Of a stretch of DNA of 37,965 bases, positions 1 through 7,521 are shown piece by piece. Within the stretch, counting starts at the first letter, position 1. The number at the start of each line of letters is the position of its first letter. Below the pieces are notes generated by a model. That model had not been told where the DNA came from. It worked only from the letters and a program-made list of their open reading frames with translations, and did no database searches. This stretch comes from Gemmatimonadota bacterium (GTDB lineage Bacteria > Gemmatimonadota > Gemmatimonadetes > Longimicrobiales > Gaopeijiaceae): assembly GCA_013002885.1 (NCBI GenBank), contig JABDLS010000118.1, positions 1-37,965 of the forward strand, in the 5' to 3' direction. The position numbers and the translations under genes were made by a program.

Positions 1-1323
1 GAGCCGGGCCAGCGCTGGCCCGGCCTCGCTGATCTTCATCTCGGCAACGAGCTTGGCGGCGGCAGCCGCCACGAGGGGATCGTCTTGTTCCAGGAGAGCG
101 ATCAACGCCGTCTCATTCTGCCCTGCGATGCCTTGTACGGACTTCCGGAGTACCGCCTGGAGTCCCTTGTGCTCGACGACCTCGGACTCGCGCAGTAGGG
201 GAGCCAGGGCGGTACCGCGGAGGAACTGTAGGAAGCTGGAGAGTTGAGAGGAAGAAGCGCGGATCGTGCCCGCATAGAGGGCCTGCATGAGTTCTTCGAT
301 GGCCTCCACAGAGCTGATCCCGTCGAGAATGGCGCGGGACTCGGCAAGCCGTTCCTCGTCGAACATCCCCTCGATCTGCTCCAGCCGGCGCAACTCCCGG
401 AGGACGTTCGTCGCCGCCACGAGCTTGCCCCGACTCAGGAAGTTGGGGAGTAGCGTCTCGAGGATGCTCAGGATCTCCGACTGACGCTCCCGGTTCGCCG
501 GCTCCTCCAATCGGTCGAACAGTGCCTTCAGCACATCCGACCGTGTGTCCCGGCCCATCTCATTTTCGAGCTCGGTGCGAAGGTAATCCATCTCCCGCGC
601 ATCGAGAGCGTAGAGCGTGGGGTTGAAGTCGTCCTGTTGGACGGTCTGGGGTGAGTCGGGCTGGGCCTCTCCGCCCTGCGCCGCTTGCTCCTCCTGGCTG
701 GCGATCTCCTCGTCCTCGGCCTGGAGGGCCGCTTGCAGCTCCAGTCCGGTGTTGCCGGCCCCCGCCTCGGGCAACTCCACGCCTTCGGCCAACAGGTCGA
801 CGTACTGGTATTGGAAGTAGACCATCTCGGCCTCCCACAACACCGTGAGCAGGTCGTCCCCCTCCGGGACCAGTTTCCGGGCCTTCTGCAGAACGCCGAG
901 GAAAGTGTCGAGCTCGTGGGTCTCGATGCCCGGGAGGAACGTCACCTCTCGAACGCCGTCCTTGAAGAAGAGGAAAGCGAGGGAGTCGTTCCGCGATTCG
1001 GAGTGATAGACCTCCGAGCCCCCGAGGTAGATGCGGTCCTCGTCCATCGTGACGACCAGCTTGTCGAGCTCCTCCCAAAGAGCCGCGAGCTCACCCCGCA
1101 ACGTCTCGACGAAGCGCTGACGCACCGGGTTGTTTTCGTCGTAGAGCTGGTAGGCCCGGAAAGCCTTGCCCAGGGTGACGAACAGGGAGCGTATCTCGTC
1201 TACGGGAAGGCTCGACTCGTCCCAATCCAGGCCCTCTTGTGCGCCACCTCCCCGAGCGCCTCCCGCCTCGACCACGCCGCCCTCCGGGGCGCTCTCACCG
1301 GGAACGTCCATCGCGTCCGTCAC
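1..1323 (-). CDS. Unrecognised alpha-helical, HEAT-like protein downstream of trpB (3' end outside window)
   Basis: An open minus-strand frame runs from just after trpB off the left edge, giving 441 residues with no stop. I chose the GTG at 1323 because GAGGA, overlapping the trpB stop, lies 7 nt upstream; an ATG at 1311 is the alternative. After a short glycine-rich N-terminus the protein is acidic and mostly helical. A Gln/Glu-rich low-complexity linker lies near residues 200-240. Long amphipathic helices follow, and the last visible part (about residues 395-441) alternates short helices with DDPLVAAAAAKLVAEM, which resembles a HEAT-type repeat. There are no transmembrane segments or signal peptide. 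I do not recognise the family. Its position 10 nt after trpB suggests cotranscription with the trp genes, but nothing in it points to tryptophan synthesis. Coding confidence is high; function is unknown. Confidence 0.8.
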   Translation of the reverse strand, partial: MTDAMDVPGESAPEGGVVEAGGARGGGAQEGLDWDESSLPVDEIRSLFVTLGKAFRAYQLYDENNPVRQRFVETLRGELAALWEELDKLVVTMDEDRIYLGGSEVYHSESRNDSLAFLFFKDGVREVTFLPGIETHELDTFLGVLQKARKLVPEGDDLLTVLWEAEMVYFQYQYVDLLAEGVELPEAGAGNTGLELQAALQAEDEEIASQEEQAAQGGEAQPDSPQTVQQDDFNPTLYALDAREMDYLRTELENEMGRDTRSDVLKALFDRLEEPANRERQSEILSILETLLPNFLSRGKLVAATNVLRELRRLEQIEGMFDEERLAESRAILDGISSVEAIEELMQALYAGTIRASSSQLSSFLQFLRGTALAPLLRESEVVEHKGLQAVLRKSVQGIAGQNETALIALLEQDDPLVAAAAAKLVAEMKISEAGPALARL

Positions 1324-1333
1324 GCCGACGTCC

Positions 1334-2578
1334 TCACAGGATGCTGCCGCGTCCCTCGGTACGGGCGACGTGAGCGACATCCTTGTCACCCCGGCCCGAG
1401 AGGCAGATGACGACCGGGCCCGGGTAATCGGCCCCGTGGGCGATCACGTGGGCCACGGCATGCGCGGTTTCGAGCGCGGGAATGATGCCCTCCAGCTCCG
1501 AGAGCCGATGGAATGCCTTCAAGGCCTCGTCGTCCGTAACGTAGGTATAGACCGCCCGGCCAGAATCTTTGAGGAACGAGTGCTCCGGCCCGACCCCCGG
1601 ATAGTCGAGTCCGGCGGAGATCGAGTGTGCCGGAGCGACCTGTCCGTCTTCGTCCTGGAGAAGATAGCTGAGGGAACCGTGCAGGACACCCGGGGATCCG
1701 GCAGCGAGGGACGCCGAATGTCGGCCGCTCTCCACTCCGTCCCCTCCGGCCTCGACCCCGACGAGCCGAACAGCTTCGTCGGGCACGAATGCGTGGAAGA
1801 TGCCCATTGCATTGGATCCACCACCAACGCACGCCACCACCGCCGCAGGGAGTCGGCCGGCGACCTCCCGGATCTGGGCTCGAGCCTCGTGCCCGATGAT
1901 CGCCTGGAAGTCCCGCACCATACGAGGAAACGGAGCGGGGCCCACGACGGAGCCGATGATGTAGTGGGTCGTGTCGACGTTCGTCACCCAATCCCGGATG
2001 GCCTCGTTGGTCGCGTCCTTCAGGGTCCGGGTCCCCGACGACACCGGTCGGACTTCAGCGCCAAGAAGCTCCATGCGATACACGTTGAGAGCCTGGCGCT
2101 CAACGTCCTCGGCGCCCATGTAGACCACGCACTCCATGTCGAAGAGGGCGCACGCGGTGGCCGTTGCGACACCGTGCTGTCCGGCTCCGGTCTCGGCGAT
2201 GATCCGGTTCTTGCCCATGCGTCGAGCCAGGAGAGCCTGACCCAGGGTGTTGTTGATCTTGTGGGCGCCGGTGTGGTTCAGGTCCTCCCGCTTCAGATAG
2301 ACGGCGTCGTTGCCGACGGCCTCGCCCAGCCGCCGTGCGTGATAGAGAGGCGTCGGGCGACCGACGAAGTCGGAGCTCAAGGAGGCCAGCTCGTCCTGAA
2401 ACGCGGGGTCCCCACGAGCCTCGGCGTACGCCGAGACGACCTCATCGAGGGCTTTGACGAGGGTCTCGGGCACGTACCGGCCACCGAAGGACCCGAAGCG
2501 GTCGGAGGGTCGGGTGGCAGCAGGTGAAGAGGCTGGCGACGGCACGGCGGGGTTGCTCTGGTTCGAGTCGTGGGGCAT
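1334..2578 (-). CDS. trpB: Tryptophan synthase beta chain
   Basis: TrpB is the PLP enzyme that condenses indole with L-serine to give tryptophan, normally as an alpha2beta2 complex with TrpA in the cytoplasm. The 414 residues match the family's usual ~400 apart from a Ser/Pro/Ala-rich leader of about 25 residues before [13 protein letters not shown]. The PLP lysine is K107 in [10 protein letters not shown], and the PLP phosphate loop GGGSNAMG is present in the second half. The ATG overlaps the trpF stop by one base (TGATG), so the two are probably translationally coupled. It is the standard TrpB1 type by sequence. No trpA follows; an unrecognised gene does. Confidence 0.97.
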   Translation of the reverse strand: MPHDSNQSNPAVPSPASSPAATRPSDRFGSFGGRYVPETLVKALDEVVSAYAEARGDPAFQDELASLSSDFVGRPTPLYHARRLGEAVGNDAVYLKREDLNHTGAHKINNTLGQALLARRMGKNRIIAETGAGQHGVATATACALFDMECVVYMGAEDVERQALNVYRMELLGAEVRPVSSGTRTLKDATNEAIRDWVTNVDTTHYIIGSVVGPAPFPRMVRDFQAIIGHEARAQIREVAGRLPAAVVACVGGGSNAMGIFHAFVPDEAVRLVGVEAGGDGVESGRHSASLAAGSPGVLHGSLSYLLQDEDGQVAPAHSISAGLDYPGVGPEHSFLKDSGRAVYTYVTDDEALKAFHRLSELEGIIPALETAHAVAHVIAHGADYPGPVVICLSGRGDKDVAHVARTEGRGSIL

Positions 2579-3288
2579 CAGGTCGTCGAGGCCGGGCGCG
2601 CGGCTTGGACGAAGGCCCCCATCAGCTTCGGGTCCTTCCGCCCCTGCTCGCCCTCGACGCCCGACGACACATCTACCACGTCGGGACGGAAGCGTGCCAC
2701 CGCCGATGCGGCGGTAGAAGGTGTCAGGCCACCCGCCAAGATCAGTTGGAGCTCCGGTGGAACAGCCTCACGGACCGCCTCGGGCTCCAACATGACCCGG
2801 ACGCCGCCACCCCCCACGACCCCCTCCTTCCATCCCTCCACGAGAATACCGTCGACGAGCGGCCCGAGGGTATCCACCGTCCGGCGAATGTCGCTCGAGG
2901 TTCTCGCCCGCACGGCCTTCCACACCCACCACTCGCCTCGACGCCTCAACTCCCGAACCAGGTCGGGGCCTTCATCGCCGTGGAGTTGCACAACCGACGC
3001 CCCGAGGGCCGTCGCCGCCTCGTCCGCCTCGGCGCCTGAGGGGTTCACGAGGACGGCCACCTTCCATGTGCGCGTCCCATCGACCACCGCTGCAGCCGAC
3101 GCCACTGGAACGCTCCGCCGGAATCCGGGCGTCAACACCACTCCCAGGTAGTCGGCCCCAAGCCGTGCCGCTGCCACGGCGTCCTCGTTCGCGGTGAGGC
3201 CACAGATCTTCACCCACGGGCCTCCCGTCGGGACGGCCCCCCCGGGGCCACTGTCCGGCTCCGGTCGGCGGGACTCAGACACGCTCAC
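2578..3288 (-). CDS. trpF: Phosphoribosylanthranilate isomerase
   Basis: TrpF converts phosphoribosylanthranilate to CdRP, the third step of tryptophan synthesis, as a cytoplasmic (beta/alpha)8 barrel. Of the 236 residues, the first ~24 are a non-conserved leader. The family opening motif VKICGLT (residues 26-32) then supplies the catalytic cysteine C29, and the catalytic aspartate sits in VDVSSGVE near the C-terminus. The GTG start at 3288 lies 6 nt after the trpC stop. Starting later, at the valine of VKICGLT, would need another start codon and would trim the barrel's first strand, so I kept 3288. It forms a tight trpC-trpF-trpB unit. Confidence 0.95.
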   Translation of the reverse strand: MSVSESRRPEPDSGPGGAVPTGGPWVKICGLTANEDAVAAARLGADYLGVVLTPGFRRSVPVASAAAVVDGTRTWKVAVLVNPSGAEADEAATALGASVVQLHGDEGPDLVRELRRRGEWWVWKAVRARTSSDIRRTVDTLGPLVDGILVEGWKEGVVGGGGVRVMLEPEAVREAVPPELQLILAGGLTPSTAASAVARFRPDVVDVSSGVEGEQGRKDPKLMGAFVQAARPASTT

Positions 3289-3294
3289 CCACGC

Positions 3295-4125
3295 TCACCG
3301 GCCGGAGCTGCGGCGCTGCCGCGGGACACCGCTCAAACCGCCTGCCGCCGCCGATGGGTCGTCGGCCCGAAGGAGTGACTCGCCCACGAGAACGGCGTCG
3401 ACGCCCGCACTCCCCAGGCGCTCGACGTCCTCCCGCGCACGGATGCCGCTTTCCGACACGACCACGACATCGTCAGGGACCGCCTCTAGCAAGCTCTCCG
3501 TCGTGCCGAGATCGGTGGTGAAGGTCGCCAGGTCCCGGTTGTTGATCCCCAGGATCCGGAGGTCGAGGGCCAGGGCCCGATCGAGCTCCTGGCGGTCGTG
3601 CACCTCTACGAGGACATCCATGCCGAGTTCCACCGCTTCCCCATGCAGGGAGTGCAGCGTCTGGTCGTCGAGGATGCGCACGATGAGAAGGATGGCGTCG
3701 GCTCCGGCTGCGCGGGCCTCGGCAACATGGAGTGTGTCCAGCGTGAAGTCCTTCCGGAGCACAGGGATGGTCGTTGCGTCGCTTGCGGCCGTCAGGTCGC
3801 CGAGAGATCCGCCGAAATACGCGCCGTCGGTGAGGATCGAAAGAGCCGACGCTCCGGCTCTCTCGTAGCCCCGAACGAGGTCGACAGGGTCCAGTCCCGT
3901 CCGGATCTCCCCCGCCCCCGGCGAGCGACGCTTGCACTCGGCGATCAGGGAGACGGTGCCCGGTGAACCCAACGCGGCCGCCATGCCACGGGGCGGGCGG
4001 GCGTTCTCCACCGCCTCCTCGATCTCCTTGGCGCGCGAACGCAGGATCTGGAGTTCTTCGGTCTTCGTCCGGACGATCCGCGCGAGGATCCCAGGAAGGT
4101 CCGCGTGTCCTTGCGTTTCGGTCAA
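3295..4125 (-). CDS. trpC: Indole-3-glycerol phosphate synthase
   Basis: TrpC closes the indole ring, converting CdRP to indole-3-glycerol phosphate with loss of CO2 and water. Visible landmarks of the (beta/alpha)8 family are LPGILARIV at the start, SLIAECKRRSPG (E63 and K65 in this numbering), the general-acid lysine in VLRKDFTLDT, the VLVEVHD glutamate and ILGINNRDL. I chose a TTG at 4125 (276 residues), which puts the family N-terminus about 9 residues in. The open frame extends to 4200, with GTG 4167 and ATG 4188 possible, but those lie across or inside the start of divergent lexA. The ribosome site before the TTG is weak, so the start is uncertain while the gene is not. It begins the trpC-trpF-trpB unit. 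Confidence 0.93.
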   Translation of the reverse strand: MTETQGHADLPGILARIVRTKTEELQILRSRAKEIEEAVENARPPRGMAAALGSPGTVSLIAECKRRSPGAGEIRTGLDPVDLVRGYERAGASALSILTDGAYFGGSLGDLTAASDATTIPVLRKDFTLDTLHVAEARAAGADAILLIVRILDDQTLHSLHGEAVELGMDVLVEVHDRQELDRALALDLRILGINNRDLATFTTDLGTTESLLEAVPDDVVVVSESGIRAREDVERLGSAGVDAVLVGESLLRADDPSAAAGGLSGVPRQRRSSGR

Positions 4126-4164
4126 CGTTCGGGTAACCTTACTTCGGTTCTTATTCGGGTTCCC
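4111..4164 (+). promoter_or_regulatory. Putative lexA promoter and operator with a 22-bp imperfect direct repeat
   Basis: Two 22-bp copies start at 4117 and 4143 (26 bp apart) and agree at 15 of 22 positions. Each holds TTCGGT, five variable bases, then TTCGGGT, so TTCGG recurs at 4117, 4128, 4143 and 4154 with 11-bp spacing inside each copy. A promoter-like pair TTGCGT (4111-4116) and TAACCT (4134-4139) with a 17-bp spacer places copy 1 over the -10 region and copy 2 over the expected transcript start, a good arrangement for autorepression. Some LexA proteins, such as those of alphaproteobacteria, bind direct repeats GTTC-N7-GTTC with the same 11-bp period; here TTTC-N7-GTTC occurs at 4116-4130. 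LexA binding is inferred. The region also borders trpC. Confidence 0.4.
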
Positions 4165-4174
4165 CACCGCACGC

Positions 4175-4182
4175 AGGGAGGG
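4175..4182 (+). promoter_or_regulatory. Strong ribosome binding site of lexA
   Basis: AGGGAGGG ends 4 nt before the ATG at 4187. It decides the lexA start among several in-frame candidates. Confidence 0.7.
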
Positions 4183-4186
4183 CTCC

Positions 4187-4795
4187 ATGCCCCTCACCAA
4201 GCGACAGAAAGAGATCCTCGACTACATCGAGTCTTTCATCGATGATCAGGGTTACGCGCCGAGCTTCGAGGAGATCGCCGAGCACTTCGGATACTCCTCC
4301 CTCGCCACGGTGCACGAGCATCTCAGCAATCTGGAGCGCAAGGGATACATCCGGAAGTCCTACAACGAGAGCCGTTCCATCGAGTTGGTCCGTCACGAGA
4401 CGGACACCCCGGTGCTGGAGCTGCCCCTCCTCGGATCCGTGGCTGCGGGCCTGCCCATCGAGGCCGTGCAGGACAACGAGACCCTCGCCGTGCCACCGGA
4501 CATGGTCAGTCGGCGCAGAGACAACTACGTACTGCGTGTGGAGGGCAATTCCATGATCGAAGAGCAGATCCGTGACGGCGACTACATCGTCGTTCAGGCG
4601 CAGGAATCTGCCGAGGACGGCCAGATGGTCGTCGCCCTCGTCTCCGACGAAGCGGCCACGGTGAAGAAGCTCTACCGGGAGGCCGGAAATCGGATACGAC
4701 TACAACCGGCGAACCCTACCATGCAGCCCATCTTCGCAGATGCCTCCGACGTCCGGATCCAGGGCGTCGTCGTAGGGGTCATCCGGAAGTACTGA
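4187..4795 (+). CDS. lexA: LexA repressor (SOS regulator)
   Basis: LexA represses DNA-damage genes and cleaves itself when stimulated by RecA filaments. The 202 residues are the usual length. The N-terminal winged helix (residues 1-70) starts with LTKRQKEILDYI and has the recognition region around SSLATVHEHL. The S24 peptidase domain follows: the self-cleavage site is A87-G88 (VAAGLP), the catalytic serine is S122 in EGNSMIEE, and the catalytic lysine is K160 in TVKKLY. I chose ATG 4187 because AGGGAGGG at 4175-4182 precedes it and the helix begins at once; the frame is open upstream to 3932 but antisense to trpC. It sits alone between trpC and trpD on the opposite strand, and its end overlaps the end of trpD by 17 nt. 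Confidence 0.97.
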   Translation: MPLTKRQKEILDYIESFIDDQGYAPSFEEIAEHFGYSSLATVHEHLSNLERKGYIRKSYNESRSIELVRHETDTPVLELPLLGSVAAGLPIEAVQDNETLAVPPDMVSRRRDNYVLRVEGNSMIEEQIRDGDYIVVQAQESAEDGQMVVALVSDEAATVKKLYREAGNRIRLQPANPTMQPIFADASDVRIQGVVVGVIRKY

Positions 4796-5900
4796 GGCCG
4801 GTCGCTTCCCTGAGCCGTTGGAGCGCAGCCGCCGCCTGGCCACCGTCCAGAGTAGCGCGGGCGAGGTCCGCCGCTTCCCCCCAGGAGGCGGCACGATCAG
4901 CCACGAGAAGAGCCGCGGCGGCGTTGGCGACGACGGCGCTCCTGGCAGCGCCTGCTTCTCCAGCGAGCACCCTTTCCACGATGCCGGCGTTCTCTTCCGG
5001 GTCGCCACCCGCCAGTCCATCGGTCGCCACCGGCTCCAGTCCCATATCGGACGGCGCGATTTCGTAGCGCGTCACCTCGCCCTCCTTGAGCTCGGCCACC
5101 TGCGTGATTCCCACGGGGCTCACTTCGTCCATCCCCGGCGCGCCATGGACGACCAAGGCGCGAATGTGGCCGAGTTCCAGTAAGGCTCCGGGAATCAAGT
5201 CGAGTAACCGGGCGTCTGCCACTCCCACGACCTGACGCCGCGCACCCGCAGGGTTGGCCAGGGGGCCGAGGATATTCATCACGGTGGTCACACGCAGCCC
5301 TCGCCGAACAGGCCCTACGTGGCGCATGGCCGGGTGGAGCAGCGGCGCGAACATGAAGACGATGCCCGCCTCGGCGAGAACCTCCGTCATCCGCTCTGGC
5401 GTGAGGTCGATGGTGACGCCCAGGGCCTCGAGGACGTCGGCGCTGCCGCTCCGCGAAGTGAAGGAGCGGTTGCCATGCTTGGCCACGGGCACCCCCGCAC
5501 CAGCCACGACGAAGGCGGCCGCCGTCGAGATGTTGAAGGTGGTGACGTTCCCCCCTCCCGTCCCGGCCGTATCTACGAGAAGTGACGGCTCAGCCGACCC
5601 GACTGGGCGCATTGCCGTCCGTAGCGCTCGGACGCCACCGGCCACCTCGGTAGGTGCGACTCCCTTGGCTCGCAAACCAATGAGGAGCCCCGCCATCTCG
5701 ACCTGAGAAGCCGACCCGTCCATGAATCGATCGAAGGCCCTCTCGGCCTGATCGGCGGTGAGGTCACGGCCGTCGGCTACGGTCTCGAGTGCCTCCGTGA
5801 GCGCAGAGCGATCCATCTCAGCAGCGTCGTCGGCGTGCCCGTTGTCGTCGGTCTGTTCGGCGGCGTCTGTCATAGGGCAGCGTCCATGAGGGCTCTCCAT
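4779..5900 (-). CDS. trpD: Anthranilate phosphoribosyltransferase
   Basis: TrpD transfers phosphoribose from PRPP to anthranilate, the second step of tryptophan synthesis. Family marks are the PRPP loop DTAGTGGGNVTTFNIST, the KHGNRSFTSRSGSADVLEALG segment, and PLANPAGARRQVVGV. At 373 residues it is about 30 longer than usual because of an acidic N-terminal extension before ALTEALETVADGRDLT. Starts at 5900, 5873 (MTDAAEQ) and 5816 (MDRSAL) are all ATG and none has a clear ribosome site. I kept the longest because a promoter-like element lies just upstream; 5816 fits the family N-terminus best. Its 3' end overlaps convergent lexA by 17 nt. It is separated from trpC-trpF-trpB by lexA and must have its own promoter. 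Confidence 0.94.
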   Translation of the reverse strand: MESPHGRCPMTDAAEQTDDNGHADDAAEMDRSALTEALETVADGRDLTADQAERAFDRFMDGSASQVEMAGLLIGLRAKGVAPTEVAGGVRALRTAMRPVGSAEPSLLVDTAGTGGGNVTTFNISTAAAFVVAGAGVPVAKHGNRSFTSRSGSADVLEALGVTIDLTPERMTEVLAEAGIVFMFAPLLHPAMRHVGPVRRGLRVTTVMNILGPLANPAGARRQVVGVADARLLDLIPGALLELGHIRALVVHGAPGMDEVSPVGITQVAELKEGEVTRYEIAPSDMGLEPVATDGLAGGDPEENAGIVERVLAGEAGAARSAVVANAAAALLVADRAASWGEAADLARATLDGGQAAAALQRLREATGLSTSG

Positions 5901-5916
5901 TGGAGAGGAAGCCTAA

Positions 5917-6064
5917 AGGCCGGGCCCTCGCGAATACAGCCCCACGTCCTCCCCCCTTCGCCGAGCGCCAGGGAGGGGCCTCGGGCCCGCACCACCATCG
6001 CTGCCGAGGCCACAGCGTCGAAGTGGCCCAAAGCGCTTCCGTTGACTCCCCTCGGGCCCGGCCT
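5917..6064. repeat. 11-bp inverted repeat in the trpD-truA divergent region
   Basis: AGGCCGGGCCC at 5917-5927 is the exact reverse complement of GGGCCCGGCCT at 6054-6064. Each arm lies 11-16 nt before the nearest start (trpD ATG 5900, truA GTG 6076) and points towards its gene, so both may be equivalent promoter-flanking elements. CCTCGGGCCCG also recurs near 5979. Each core contains the palindrome GGGCCC, and the region is very GC-rich, so chance is possible. Confidence 0.35.
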
Positions 6065-6069
6065 ACCTT
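6042..6069 (+). promoter_or_regulatory. Putative promoter of truA, giving a leaderless transcript
   Basis: TTGACT at 6042-6047 is a near-consensus -35. It is followed after 16 bp by TACCTT (6064-6069) as a -10-like element. Transcription would start about 7 nt later, at or beside the GTG start codon at 6076, and no Shine-Dalgarno sequence precedes that codon. This suggests a leaderless mRNA. The -10 match is only partial. Confidence 0.35.
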
Positions 6070-6075
6070 TTCGCG

Positions 6076-6846
6076 GTGGACGCCCTCGCCGACACCCGCT
6101 TTCGCCTCACCGTCCACTACGACGGATCGGCCTTTCACGGCTGGCAGGTGCAGCCCGACCAACGCACGGTCCAGGGCGTCCTCGAGACCGCCCTCTCCCG
6201 CCTGGCAGACGGACCCAAGGGAATCATGGGATCCGGAAGAACGGACGCGGGCGTCCACTCCACGGGTCAGGTCTTTTCCGTGGACATGGCCCCGCGCTGG
6301 GACGCGCCGTCTCTCCGGAAGTCCCTCAACGCTCTCCTCCCGGACGACGCCTGGATCGAGTCGGCGGCCCAGGCCCCGCCCGACTTCCATCCGCGCTACG
6401 ATGCTGCCCGCCGGACGTATCGGTACGAGATCGGGCTGCGGCCTGAGGCAGCATCGCCGTTTCACAAGCGCTGGTGTTGGCCCCTCGGCGAGCCCCTCGA
6501 CCTCGCGTTACTTCGCCAGGCCGCATCGGCGATTCCCGGAGAGCGGTCGTTCGGGGCCTTCGCCAAGGCGGGCCAGCCCGAGCGGGGAGAGCGGTGCCAC
6601 GTGTATGTGGTGGCATGGTCCGAGACGGTGCTCGGCACGCGGCTCACCATCACCGCGGACCGCTATCTCCACCACATGGTGCGGTACCTCACGGGCACCA
6701 TGGTGGACATCGCCCGAGGTCGGCGACCTCTAGACGATATGGCTAGATTACTCGACAACGAGCCCGACATGGTCACCTCGCCTCCGGCGCCCGCCTCCGG
6801 GCTCTTCCTCCATCACGTCGAATACCCGGAACCCGAAGCTTCATGA
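6076..6846 (+). CDS. truA: tRNA pseudouridine(38-40) synthase
   Basis: TruA isomerises uridines 38-40 in the tRNA anticodon arm to pseudouridine. The 256 residues fit the family. FRLTVHYDGSAFHGWQ opens the protein, and the catalytic aspartate is D57 in GSGRTDAGVHSTGQV. RYDAARRTYRYEI and ADRYLHHMVRYLTGTMVDI match the later conserved blocks. The GTG start is the first possible one and sits directly behind a promoter-like pair, with no ribosome site. It is the first gene of a plus-strand run that continues through the purine genes, and its stop overlaps the next ATG (ATGA). Confidence 0.96.
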   Translation: MDALADTRFRLTVHYDGSAFHGWQVQPDQRTVQGVLETALSRLADGPKGIMGSGRTDAGVHSTGQVFSVDMAPRWDAPSLRKSLNALLPDDAWIESAAQAPPDFHPRYDAARRTYRYEIGLRPEAASPFHKRWCWPLGEPLDLALLRQAASAIPGERSFGAFAKAGQPERGERCHVYVVAWSETVLGTRLTITADRYLHHMVRYLTGTMVDIARGRRPLDDMARLLDNEPDMVTSPPAPASGLFLHHVEYPEPEAS

Positions 6847-7499
6847 AGATCTTTCTCGATACCGCCGACCTGAACGAGATCCGCCGGGCAGCCGACGCCG
6901 GCCTCATCGACGGAATTACGACGAACCCGTCGTTGGTGGCGCAGGTCGCACAGGACGGCGCCGTCACGGACATGTACCGGGACATCTGCGAGGCCGTAGA
7001 CGGGCCGGTGAGCCTCGAGGTCGTCGCCGTCGAGCGAGACTCCATGATCGAAGAAGGCCGCAAACTGGCCGACATCCACGAGAACGCGGTCGTCAAAGTT
7101 CCTCTCACCGAAGACGGACTCAAGGCGTGTCGCGCCCTTCGAAGTGAGAACATCCCCGTCAACGTGACGCTGTGTTTCTCCGTCTCGCAGGCCCTCCTCG
7201 CGGCCAAGGCGGGGGCGACGTTCATCTCGCCCTTCATCGGCCGCATCGACGACATCTCGGGCGAGGGCATGCAGTTGATCCATCAGATCCGTCAGGTGTA
7301 CGACAACTATGGGTTCGCCACCGAGATCCTGGCTGCATCCATCCGACACCCGATGCACGTGGTGGAAGCCATGCTCATCGGCGCGGACTGCTGTACCATT
7401 CCGTCGAAGGTTCTGTGGCAGCTGAGCAAGCATCCCCTTACGGACAAGGGCCTCGACGCTTTCCTGAAGGATTGGAATGCCGCCGGAACGGAAATCTGA
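6843..7499 (+). CDS. tal: Transaldolase, small (TalC/FSA-like) type
   Basis: This cytoplasmic class I aldolase moves a dihydroxyacetone unit between sugar phosphates in the non-oxidative pentose phosphate pathway. At 218 residues it belongs to the short single-barrel group (TalC/MipB/FSA), not the ~320-residue TalB type. Marks are MKIFLDTADLNEI at the start, GITTNPSLV, the Schiff-base lysine K85 in NAVVKVPLT, and FISPFIGRIDD. Members of this group are either transaldolases or fructose-6-phosphate aldolases; sequence by eye does not settle which, although bacteria of this type usually carry the transaldolase. The ATG overlaps the truA stop by 4 nt. Pentose phosphates from this pathway feed PRPP, which suits the purine genes downstream. 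Confidence 0.93.
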   Translation: MKIFLDTADLNEIRRAADAGLIDGITTNPSLVAQVAQDGAVTDMYRDICEAVDGPVSLEVVAVERDSMIEEGRKLADIHENAVVKVPLTEDGLKACRALRSENIPVNVTLCFSVSQALLAAKAGATFISPFIGRIDDISGEGMQLIHQIRQVYDNYGFATEILAASIRHPMHVVEAMLIGADCCTIPSKVLWQLSKHPLTDKGLDAFLKDWNAAGTEI

Positions 7500-7521
7500 C
7501 GAGGGCGAAGCCGCCCATTCC

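Noticed and set aside
685..1410. Plus-strand open frame (241 codons) near the left edge
   Set aside because: It lies opposite the minus-strand gene that follows trpB, which has a ribosome site and sensible composition; the plus-strand product looks like reverse-frame sequence.
1166..2527. Long plus-strand open frame (453 codons) opposite trpB
   Set aside because: It is the antisense shadow of trpB, whose motifs are unmistakable; long antisense frames are expected at this GC content and its protein shows no recognisable domain.
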